A DNA stretch of 64,000 nucleotides, from NCBI GenBank assembly GCA_016808115.1, contig JAEQBH010001142.1, forward strand, positions 186,001 through 250,000. The letters run 5' to 3'. This document shows positions 54,698-64,000 of this stretch, piece by piece (position 1 is the first letter of the stretch; each line of letters starts with the position of its first letter). The notes beneath the pieces were generated by a model that ran no database searches, was not told the origin of the DNA, and saw nothing but the letters and a program-made list of their open reading frames with translations. Both the position numbers and the translations under genes were made by a program. Source of the DNA: Tetrastigma voinierianum (taxonomy: Eukaryota; Streptophyta; Magnoliopsida; Vitales; Vitaceae).

Positions 54698-54712
54698 TCT
54701 GATATCACTTTA
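54698..54712 (-). other. Copia primer-binding site (initiator-Met type)
   Basis: The minus strand reads GTGATATCAGAGTA, one or two changes from TGGTATCAGAGC, the site complementary to plant initiator tRNA-Met. It sits next to the LTR end TTACA. Confidence 0.75.
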
Positions 54713-54742
54713 TGTAATATACTCTTCAAATTACATAAGCAC
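54713..54742 (-). repeat. Copia 5' LTR, inner end
   Basis: Thirty bases (TGTAATATACTCTTC...) between the PBS and element G. The LTR continues at 60779 after G and its TSD. Confidence 0.7.
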
Positions 54743-56093
54743 TGATTCGCAGGTAAACGTGTAGCTAGGCAGCTTCCGAATCAACAAAATTTATAAACCT
54801 ATACCTTAATGAGCTTAGCTTACTATAGTATAGCGTTTGTATCGAACACGTGGATGGGTTTTTTCTACATAAATGATTTACAAAGGAGATTAAACTGTGA
54901 ATTCCATTTGGATTTTAAGGTTTGATCAAAATAGTGGGTTTTAATGGCTGGAAACTAAAAACAGAGTGAGTTAAAAATGTGTTAGAACTCCTGAAGTGTT
55001 AGGGTCACTAGGTTCCATTCATGTGGCAACCGAGGGTTTCCAAGGTCCTTTCATAAGCCACTGGGAGGATGACCTATAGTCACCTCTCCCGAACCGATCT
55101 TTCATTTAACTATAAAATCAATCTCTCACAAATCTCTTGAAAATGGCATCCACCGCCATTAAAGCCTATTCGCTAAAACACAAGTCGCCTTGACTCACCT
55201 TACAATGGCTCATAAATGATAACTAACAAACATCAATGGATCTAACATTAAGAATCCAATGAGCCCAAAAGCTTACCAAGTAATAACCATTCAAGATGAG
55301 TCAAAAGGGATCAAAACCTAAAGTTAAAAAGGGAAAGCAGTAACAACAGTGGATACCTGTGTGAAAAACATGGAACCCTCAGCCTACATCAGGATCCTAC
55401 ACCTAGTAGCCTCCTTATTCAAGGAGAAAGAGGTTCTAGCCGCTCATCCTCCGAGTTGTCATCCTCGGAGGGTGTTTGGCTAGTGAGAAAGGAAGAGAAA
55501 GTGAGGGAAAATGAGAGAAAAATGAGGAAAAAGAAAAGACGCGGGAAGTGCTGAAAGGTTCCCGCTTAATTTTATTAATGAAGTAGATGGATCAACAGTG
55601 TCTAGTCTGGGGACTTTTATAGCCAAACCCCCTTTACAAATTACCAAAATAACATAGCAAACACTATTACAATGGGGGAAAAAAGGAAGAAAACTAAAAG
55701 CAGACAAAGAGTCGGGGGAAAACGGGCAAAGAGGGAATTCAAAGTAAGATGAATAGAGGCAAAATCGGTGAACAAGCAGTGTGGAGGTGACTCTTGCAAA
55801 TTCCTCGCGAAATTTCGCAGTTGCGACTCAAGTGCTCCAATTTCCATGCATTTTCTACTTTCTTTCCTTTGGTTTAATCGTTAATGTTGAGTTCACCAAT
55901 TCTTCTGCTTTGATCGACCAACAATTTTGGCATAAATAGCTTGCAAAAACTACAAAATTAGCCACAAATGAGATTAGTAGTATACCGACCTTGTAATGTG
56001 CCAATCGGGTTAATTACGCCGATTAGTACACAAAAAGTGCTCAAAACCTCGCAATAAACAGGCCTCAAAATAGCACTTTTTTAGCACTAATCA
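54743..56093 (-). repeat. Element G 3' LTR
   Basis: Begins TGATTCGCAGG and ends GCACTAATCA. Shares CAACAAAATTTATAAACCTA, AGTCAAAAGGGATCAAAACC and TGAGTTGTCATCC-type strings with the right LTR. X-type word CGCGAAATTTCGCAG at 55806-55820. TATA at 55615-55621. Confidence 0.9.
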
Positions 56094-57550
56094 CACAACC
56101 TACACATTGCTAGTCCCCTAGCAACGAAGGAAAGAGAGAGCAATAAATAAAAAAAAATATCAAAATTATGTTCACAAAAATGATATTTCAAAAAGGTTGT
56201 GAATGAGTAATGCCTAACCCTCGATGAGAATCACTGAAACCCTTGCCCAATAACTATCTCGAGAGAATGAATGCCATATAGAATTGGGTATCAAAAGAGC
56301 CTCCCTCTTGGTGAATCAACCAGAGACTTCCACTAAAACCTAAGTGTTTGTTTGATTAGTTCTCAACAATAAATTACTAAATTGCACTCTCTCAACCAAG
56401 CCACGCTCCACTCAGATATTACTAAGTAAACTTTAAATAGATCAAGACCCACTCTTATTCCACAACTTTTTGTGTTGTAGGGGTGCAATGCTGAGGAATC
56501 GACCTCACCAAAGTCCATGTAACGGGGATCTACCGATGACTCCCAACCAATTAAGGCTTAGGGCACCAAGTCATAAGGATCTTTCGACCACTAACTCTTC
56601 AGGTTTCACCCCGGACTTCTAATGATTTTGAGACTCCAGCACCTACAACTTGATAAACCTCACCATTCCACCCATGTAGCGAGCACAAAGTCGGTGACTC
56701 CCAACCAGTTGGCTTAGGGCACCAGGCTTTAAAGACTTTCACCATATGCCTCTTGGACCGTGCCTCTCGGGTTTCAAGGCAAAGCGTAGCAATTTTCTTC
56801 TTTTTCTTTTTCTTTCCTTTTTCTTTTTTTTTTCTTTTTCTCTTCTTTTTGTTTCGGAAGACTCATTGGCCTTCTTTTCACGGGGTTCCTTAACCTATCA
56901 AAGGTAGTCAACGAAACTAGGGTAGGTTTACCAAAGTTTAGGAGGTTAGGCAGTTTTTCAACTTATTGAAGAAACCTGATGTGCACAGTGTGTGGATAGC
57001 TATAGGTGGAAGAAAAGGTCGAAAGCAGCAAGAATTCAACTTATTATCCACATAATTAAGCATGAAACCAATCTAACATCAACAAAATTGGATAATGTTT
57101 CAATTTTTCAAACTGCAGGTTAGGCAAAACACAAAAAAAAAAAAAAGGGTGCAAAAATGGGTGCAATTTTAGAATTGAAAAAGTAAGTTGTATGGTATGT
57201 ATAAAAAGATATATCACTATGTCTTCAGCTTTACAAAAACAAACTAACAGCTTCACAAAAGGGAACAAACAGCAAGCCACTAAACATACAAAATGTAAAA
57301 TCATAAATGTAAAAGTCACTTCCTTCGCTAACTCTCCCCCCAACCCAATGTCACATTGTCTGCAATGGGGCTTGGATTGGAAATTTAGGGAAGGAAGTGT
57401 TATCTCTTTGATAAGATGTACCCGTTTTTAGATAGGAGACTTCACAATCTTTCCACCGAGACCTTATTCACTCCATTTGGGCTTCAAATGAACAAGTTAG
57501 AAGAAGAAAAGAGAGAAAAAAAAAAGACTAGTTGAAGCATTTTAAAATTT
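56094..57550 (-). mobile_element. Element G 3' non-coding block
   Basis: Contains two copies of the block GACTCCCAACCAGTTGGC/TTAGGGCACCA (about 56536-56565 and 56697-56727), the G version of the conserved block in A, B and C. Poly-pyrimidine tract at 56796-56850 and poly-A near 57130. The 95-codon minus-strand frame at 57056-57343 has no recognised domain. Confidence 0.65.
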
Positions 57551-57599
57551 TCTCCTTTATAAAAATTTCAAAAGTGTTCTTTCTTGCTAGATTTATATT

Positions 57600-57735
57600 A
57601 TTCACTCTCTATGATTTCCAACGGTACCAAGATTACCCAAAACGGAGTTCGGATGAAAAAGTTATGATCAAAACAAAATTGGGCTGCGAAACTGGAGGAG
57701 GTTGCAAAATTTCACAACCGTGCGAAATTTATTTA
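57600..57735. repeat. Internal X-type word cluster, element G
   Basis: GGTTGCAAAATTTCACAACC and GTGCGAAATTT lie between the gag remnant and the 3' block, preceded by CGGAGTTCGGATGAAAAAGT. The words match those in the G, X1 and X2 LTRs. Confidence 0.55.
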
Positions 57736-58199
57736 TTTATTTATTTTTTGAAAAAACATTTTCAAATACCAAATATTTTTTTAATATATATATAAGAAAA
57801 AGATAATAATAATAATTAATTTTTTTATATAAAGAAATATATATATCATAAAAGACAAAAAACATGACGTTATTATGATAAAACAAACAAATCAGAACAA
57901 AGGCAGGTAGCCGGAAATTTCGATTTTTTGGCTTATTGGTGCGTAAACTACAACAACTGCAAAAATAAACATAGTAAAAATTTAAAAAAATTACAGAAAA
58001 ATAAAAAATAAGCCATAGAACAAAAACTAAATTAAAATTAGAGAACCTAAAGAGAAAATTAAATAAATCAACATAAAATAAAATAAAATAAAACAAGAAA
58101 AATCAAAACAAAAAGTGGGGGATACTGAGCCTCCCCAAACCAGTTTCTCTAGCCTTTGGAGGCTGCTAGAACTGGTGGAGCTGGTGTAATTGCTGACGT

Positions 58200-59200
58200 T
58201 CAGGTGTTCCAAATCTGAACCAGCACCCGAACCATCCGTTGTGGCATGCTATATGAGCAGCTGCCAATGTCTTCGATGTAGTAGCGAAGGTTTGAACAGA
58301 GGCCACTAACTTCCTAAAGTTTTGCAGCATAGGCAGTGGAGATGGGATGGCTTTTTCAATAGGTGTTTCAGGTGTTGAATGAGTTGCAGGTGTAGTTAAA
58401 TATAAACTTGTTCAAGAGAGGGCGCGGCTACGTGGCTTGTGCAGCTGGCTTTGGGCCTTTCCTACTTCCACTACATTCCTTACTAATCAAGAGGAGGATT
58501 TCTTATTTTCTCCTCCATGGCCCAAAGACAACACATAATTGTGGGGCATCCTGCAGTTCCTCAGGAGCTTCAGCTGGTTCCTCTTTCAATTCCTCCTGAA
58601 GCTGCAGTTGAGCCTGTTCACCCAAAATAGTGTCAATCAGGCACTCTTCCTCCAGATTCTCTTCCTCTTGATGATCATGCTGATTGGTGAGCCTTGAAAT
58701 TGATTTCTGCAGGTTGTCAAATTTCTAATCAATTTCGCTTTGAAGTCCATCAATTCTCTTGTCCAAAGAGCTCTCCACTGTGTCAATTTTCTGATTGGCC
58801 TGGACGTTCACTGCCCTCTGCTCGTCTATGAAAGTATCCACCAGTTTTCTCAAGTTCGGTATTGCTTGCTCAACTTAAGAAGTTAAATGTGGTGGTTGTG
58901 GTGGCTGAGGAGTTGAAGGATAATATGGAGAAGCAGGAGGTGCATACTATGGCGGTCTTGGTTCCCATGAGGAATTTGGGTGGTTCCCCCAACTAGGGTT
59001 GTAAGTACTGCCATATGGTGTAGTAGCTGGAGGAACCATGTAGGAGGGTGCACTCACCCATGGAGGGTTTATATATTCCCTCATGGACCTATATGCATTA
59101 GGTTTGCTCTCCATTGGGTACTGACAGTGTTGCTTTCCCTCTAGGGGTTCCATTTGATCACAATTCAAGCCAAAATGCACTCCTGCAACAAGAATAGGGC
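58200..59200 (-). pseudogene. Element G gag C-terminal half
   Basis: The minus strand from about 59180 reads GVHFGLNCDQMEPLEGKQHC, QYPMESKPNAYRSMREYINP, PWVSAPSYMVPPATTPYGST and YNPSWGNHPNSSWEPRPP, a stop, then YAPPASPYYPSTPQPPQPP. A coiled-coil-like segment follows (NLRKLVDTFIDEQRAVNVQA, NQKIDTVESSLDKRIDGLQS), then an acidic tail (HQEEENLEEECL). GVHFGLNC is the second half of a zinc knuckle; the first Cys pair is not readable. The capsid part is absent. Three in-frame stops. A CTTGTTGCAG sequence precedes GVHF and resembles a splice acceptor. Confidence 0.75.
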
Positions 59201-59344
59201 AAGCACAAGACAAAAGAGAAACTATCCTACTTTTTTTTTTTTTTTGTAATGAACTAAAAAAAAAAACTGATAGTAAAATGATAAAAGAAAATGCACCAGA
59301 ACTTGTGATGAGGATCACAAGTGTTCAACAGCTCATCAAATGCA

Positions 59345-59376
59345 CTAAGGCACTCATCCCCTAAATAACGCCTATT
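59345..59376 (-). other. Element G primer-binding site, decayed
   Basis: The minus strand reads ATAGGCGTTATTTAGGGGAT, close to TGGCGCCGTTGCCGGGGAT, directly beside the 5' LTR. Confidence 0.6.
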
Positions 59377-60773
59377 TGATTCTCACACAGAAACGCAGTA
59401 GGATAGCAAATTACTAATCAACAAAATTTATAAACCTATACTCTTCTATCGATGTAGCCTAGCTACCGTAGTATACGCTCTAGTGGTCGAACACAGGATG
59501 GGGTTTTCTCGCACAAAATGACGGCAAAGTGAGATTAAAACCGGTGAATTCAATTTTGATTTTAAGGTTTGGTAAAAACAGTGGGTTTTAATGGTTGGAA
59601 ACTAAAAACATATTGAGTTAAAAAAAATGTGAAATAGAACTCCTTGAAGTGTTAGGTCACTAGGGTTCAATTCATAGGGCAACTAAGGGTTTCTAAGGTC
59701 ATTTCCTCGCGTTGGGGATGATGACCTATAGCCACCTCCCGAACCGGATCTTCATTTAACTATAAAAACTGACCCTCATTAAATCTCTTTGAAAATGGCA
59801 TCCACTGGCCATTAAAGCTCTCATTCGTTAAAACACAAATCGTTTCTGATTTCACCTACAATGGTGGCTCATAAATGCTAATTAACAAACATCAATTGAT
59901 CAACATTATGAACTAATGGGAGTTTAAAAGCTTACCAAGTAATAACCATTCAAGATGAGTCAAAAGGGATCAAAACCTAAAGTTAAAAAGGGAAAGCAGT
60001 AATGGCAATGGATACCTACGTGAAAAACAAGGAACCCTCAGCCTGCCTCAGGATCCTACACCCAGTAGCCTCCTTCTTCAAGGAGAAAGAGGTTCTAGTC
60101 GCTCATCTTCCGAGTTGTCATCCTCGGAGGTTGTTTGGCTAGGAAGAAAGGAAGAGAAAGTGAGGGAAAATGAGAGAAAATGGAGGAAAAAAGAAAAGAA
60201 GCGGGAACTGCTAAAAGGTTCCCACCTAATTTTATTAATGAAGAAGATGGATCAACAGTGTCTAGTCTAGGGGCTTTTAAAGCTAAACTGCCTTTACAAA
60301 TTACAAAAATAACATAGCAAACACTATTACAATGGGGGCAAAAAAGGAAGAAAACCAAAAGGTGTCAAAAGAGTCAAAAAGGGAAAACGGGCAGCGGGAA
60401 TTCAAAAGTACAAAATGAATAGTGGCAAAACTGGTGAACAGTGCGCATGGAGGCAATTTCGCAACCTGAAAAATTTCGCAAGTTGCGAATTCTTACAAGC
60501 TTCAATTTCCATGCATTTTCTACTCTTCTTTCCTTCTCGGTTTCCTCGACCGTTAATGTCGAAGTTCGACCGAATTCTTCGCGGCTTCGGATCGACTCAA
60601 CAATTTTGGCATAAATAGCTTGTAAAAACTACAAAATTAGCCACAAAATGCGATCAGTAGTATAACCGGGACCTTAATGTGCAAATTGGGTTAATTACGC
60701 TAATTAGTACACAAAAAGTGCTCAAAACTTGCAATAAATAGGGCTTAAAATAGCACTTTTTGAGCACTAATCA
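59377..60773 (-). repeat. Element G 5' LTR
   Basis: Begins TGATTCTCACACAG and ends GAGCACTAATCA. Word cluster AATTTCGCAACCTG/AAATTTCGCAAGTTGCGAA at 60457-60489. The TATA region is changed to TTTAAAGC at 60266-60275. Terminal hairpin at 60711-60766. Confidence 0.9.
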
Positions 60774-61561
60774 AGCACTCAATCTCTTGAAAAAAAATAA
60801 GAAGAAGAAGAAGAAGAATACAAGAAGAAGGCTCAAACAAGTTCTTGGAACTTTGTCCAAAGACTCTATTTCCTCATTCTCTCAATAAATCTCTACGGAA
60901 GTAAGATGGAAATAGCCTTGGGATTGGTCAAGCCTTTTACTTTTCTTCATAAGATTTCAAAAGAAGAAAGGTCACACTTTGTAGAACATTTATGGTTGAA
61001 AGAGTGGTTACAAAGATGAGAAGATTTTAGTCTTCTCCTTAATCTCTGAAATCAGAATATTTTAAACATAAATATATGTTTAATACACACATTAAACATA
61101 TATTTAATCTCAAATGTTACAAACTTATGATCTTCCTCAACCTCATAAATTTTGTAAATAATCCAATATTTATTCATATGTTTAATGCACACATTAAACA
61201 TATGATTTACTTCCAAAATGCCAAACTTATTTTCTTCAACCTAATAAGTTTTGTAACATTTTAAACTTTATTCATATGTTTAATGCATACATTAAACATG
61301 ATTTACTAACAAATGTTACAAACTCATGATCTTCTTCAACCTATAAGTTTTGTTACATTTCATATGCTTAATCCACCCATTAAACATGATTTATTCTCAA
61401 ATTGTACAACTTTATTTCATGATTGAATGTGTAACTCCTGTTACACAATAAATGCTTAAAAGTGTACTCTTCTTACAGTTAAAAAGGAAAATCAAAAGTG
61501 TAATTATTCTTACACTTAAAATATTATAAAATATGTATCTCAAACTTATTTTTTACCAACA
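60774..61561 (-). repeat. Copia 5' LTR, outer part
   Basis: Continues from 54742. In coding orientation it starts TGTTGGTAAAAAATAAG at 61561. Together with the inner end the LTR is about 810 bp. GAA microsatellite at 60801-60822. Four-unit tandem repeat with palindromes at 61077-61390. Confidence 0.7.
61077..61390. repeat. Four-unit tandem repeat with palindromes in copia LTR
   Basis: TGTTTAAT, a six-base spacer and ATTAAACA occur at 61077, 61179, 61277 and (as TGCTTAAT) 61365, steps of 102, 98 and 88. Units also share CTTCAACCT.ATAAGTTTTG and TGTTACAAAC-type segments. Confidence 0.85.
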
Positions 61562-61584
61562 TATAAGGTTATACATATATAATC

Positions 61585-62938
61585 TGACACCCCAAAATCT
61601 AGGGGTCCATTGATCACCCATCAACCTGCGGAAAGCCTGTGGATATCATGTAACTCGATACCACATCATTGTGTCCCATTTACCAGGATCCATAATTTAA
61701 CAAAATCAGACAGAGTCTCCTTTGTACGGAGAGCTCTATCTAAAACCTAACCTGTACAATATACAATCACATGACCCATCCGAGGCCTAATATAACACAA
61801 TGACCACACCGGGTCCATTTATGAGAAAAAAAATTGACCACGTCGGGTCCATTTACAAAAATTGTTCCAAAAATTTTACAAAAAGGAGTTATAGAAGCCA
61901 CAAGTCGGCTTTCTTCACACTTGCGATCCCGAATGACAGACGTCCACTGGCGTATATCCCGACCTGAAATGTTTTCCCATATAGGGTGAGCCATGCCCAG
62001 TAGAGTAATTCCTACAGAGGCTACTCCCCACCTAAGTGCATATGCAATGTTTACATTCGACAATTCACATTCACATCAACATTCCAAGTGAGAATATGCA
62101 AATTTTAGGTTGGAATTCTACATGCCATTCCGTGAAATGAGATTAAACTCACTACGCACTATTCCTAGTCTCACGTATTCCCACAAAGACAATGCAATGC
62201 CAATGTGTAATAAAATCCGTCATTGATGAATTTCATCAAATGATCACTTTCTAAACAAAACCACGTGTCTTTGTGGGTAGCGGATTTTGGAATCACACCG
62301 CTAGCTCCGCACTCCTATCTACACTTTTTGGACTTTTACCATCAGAGTGTATGGACTACTAACCGGGTCTCTCACCCAAGGGATTGTCTAGCCCTTCTTG
62401 CTATACCTGACACAAGTTTTCCATGTCATGTAACCATGCGACTCTATTGAACTTGGTCCAACGATATCGAGCCATTTATCAATCACCAAATGTGGTGTTT
62501 GATTCCAACCATTCACTCACACCCATGAAATGAGATATCCCTGTGCATATGCAATATAATGCACCGTTGCATGTCAATGTCATGTCACATATGTAATGAA
62601 TGCCACATGGACAACTTAAATCACACATTTCATCATGTATCATGGACAATCATATCACGTGCATATAATCTCCAAATAATCACTCATTCCAATGTCAATA
62701 TATTAATACACATATATCAACATTTTATCTAACATCAACAATCAAGCATGTCATTGCAAAATAGAGTAATAACACCATTAATCCTCTAGGAAAAATGTGA
62801 CATGTAATATGCCCACAAAACAGCTCACATAAAAGTCTCTAAACAGGTCATAAAAACGGCCCCAAAAAACCCCTTAAATAGGTCATAAAACTAGCCCCAA
62901 ATAGCCCCTTAAACAGGCCATAAAACCGGCCAAACAGT
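61585..62938. mobile_element. LTR M, chromovirus-type Ty3/gypsy, interrupted or cut on the right
   Basis: Begins TGACACCCCAAAATC, like the terminal sequence of K and J. No ORF with a recognised domain. A 35 bp tandem repeat lies at 62836-62932. Its other end was not found, so limits and orientation are uncertain. Confidence 0.45.
62836..62932. repeat. Three-unit ~34 bp tandem repeat
   Basis: Units of TAAACAGGTCATAAAA.CGGCCCC form, near 62839, 62873 and 62908, with steps near 34. Confidence 0.75.
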
Positions 62939-64000
62939 TGTTGGAATCCAGTGATAAGAAAACGCAGCGTAAATAAAAAATTTAACGCTGAACTGCATTA
63001 GGATCCAAGCGGTTTGACGAAACACGCTGAAACACAAACAGAACTCCTTCTGGAAACGATCCAACAGCAACGAGCCAAGACGATGTAGTGTGCAAATGCC
63101 CTCTAAAGGTATCCACACGAACGACTAATGGATGGGATGGATGTGCTAGCACCTTATGATAGGTCTTTGTCCCACAAAACCAAAGACATCTTAGTGTCTT
63201 CCAAAACTCTAAAAATTCTTCAAAAACGCCCACTTCAAAATAACCACTCACTTTAGATGATAACCCCATATTTATATCAAGCCTCCCAAACCCTTTTATT
63301 AAATGAATTTAAACCAAATTCCATTAACTATTAATGGGTCATTGCTTAATCATGGGCTAAAGAGAGTTCTTCGAACATCCCATTATAGCTCGTTTCTATA
63401 TGTGACCCCATAGTTCACATCGAATGTCATAAGAGGCCCAAAATCATATTCTAGTTTCCACAAGTTATAATTGGTCTCTAGCAAGACATTATAACTACCC
63501 AAATCAAGTGAATTCATGACTCGAAAACCTTACCTTTATAGTGATGATATTAGTCCTTTGTCACACGATGTCTAGATTAAGCACAAAGCATGGATGAAGT
63601 CATCTTATACAACTTAATCGTTTCTTGATAACTCCTATCAATCTCATTCGAGCATCGGCCATGCATTTCTCAGTCTCACTTATCAAGAGGCCAATAGACA
63701 TCTCACTCAATTAAGAGGGGGACAAATTCATTCACTATCACTCACATTCCTCCACATGATTTACTACATGCCCAACCATAGCCTGTATTACCATCATGTT
63801 AAAGACGTCATTGAGCTACGTCAAGACATGAAGTTCCTCATGTAGGAATCCATGGTGAATTCAGGTCTAAGGACTCAAATACCACTACTGCAATGAGAAT
63901 TACTGATGACATAATCCATGTAGTATTTCTCATAGCGGGTCAGTCCAATAACATGAACTTAACATGTATTTATGTTCTGAGTAACATCTTATATTCATGA
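62939..64000. mobile_element. Putative LTR of another retrotransposon, cut by window end
   Basis: Begins TGTTGGAATCC immediately after LTR M text and continues without coding similarity to the window end. The TGTTGG start suggests a copia-type LTR. The 95-codon minus-strand frame at 62982-63269 has no recognised domain. The right end and TSD are outside the window. Confidence 0.35.

Larger units (their letters stand above)
54743..60773 (-). mobile_element. Element G: gag-fragment-only family X retrotransposon (6.0 kb)
   Basis: LTRs 54743-56093 and 59377-60773. TSD is a perfect AGCAC (54738-54742, 60774-60778). The 3.3 kb interior has one coding remnant (the C-terminal half of a gag) and the 3' block. 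No PR, RT, RH or IN is present. The PBS is a decayed tRNA-Asp type beside the right LTR. Confidence 0.9.

Noticed and set aside
57737..58096. 119-codon Tyr/Phe-rich ORF on the minus strand
   Set aside because: AT-rich, low-complexity sequence in G's interior with no domain; its composition explains the open frame.

Overview
The window is plant nuclear DNA made almost entirely of LTR retrotransposons. I see no cellular protein-coding gene, tRNA, rRNA or CRISPR array. The content points to a large-genome flowering plant, probably a eudicot: Ty3/gypsy elements of the Athila/Tat (OTA) type with tRNA-Asp primer sites, long chromovirus-type LTRs with TGTAACACC-like ends, and a Ty1/copia element with an initiator-Met-type primer site. 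The species cannot be named from this. Nearly all coding remnants lie on the minus strand, and all look broken.

The layout is a set of nested insertions that can be reconstructed from target-site duplications (TSDs) and from host reading frames that rejoin across the inserts. A Ty1/copia element supplies the outer frame (gag at 8485-8938 and 54493-54690, 5' LTR at 54713-54742 plus 60774-61561). Element A, an Athila-like element with gag, PR, RT, RH and IN, sits in the copia gag (8939-54487, TSD TCTCC). Element B, which has gag only, sits in A's 5' LTR (26241-53536, TSD CTATC/CTAAC). Element C, with gag-pol and a third ORF, sits in B's gag (32721-49491). LTR X2 sits in C's third ORF (37399-39016). 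That is five levels. A also carries four other LTRs: J (10161-12644, TSD AGTGT), X1 (14833-16258), H (16788-18165, TSD TATAT) and F (20084-22935, TSD AAGAC). The copia LTR is split by element G (54743-60773, TSD AGCAC), a non-autonomous element holding only part of a gag.

Left of the nest lie a partial chromovirus-type LTR L (1-2708), a 3.5 kb solo LTR K (3009-6526, TSD ATCAG/ATTAG) inserted in an Athila integrase remnant (2709-7442), and a plus-strand Athila protease remnant joined directly to a pol-end motif (7646-8022). The right end (61585-64000) holds one chromovirus-type LTR, apparently interrupted at 62939 by another LTR-like sequence.

The unusual signals are in the non-coding DNA. 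Each Athila-like LTR group has its own CpG palindrome repeated in U3 (TGTCGCGACA, GTGGTCGCGACCAC or GCGAAATTTCGC) at a near-constant distance from a TATA box. The same words recur inside B, C and G. The LTR ends of B, C and F contain extra primer-binding-site copies in modules, and C's 3' LTR carries 214 extra bases with a whole PBS and leader. The 3' non-coding block is conserved between elements with unrelated LTRs and can form a hairpin. The chromovirus-type LTRs contain arrays with a period near 190 bp. Whether any of this is undescribed cannot be decided without database searches.
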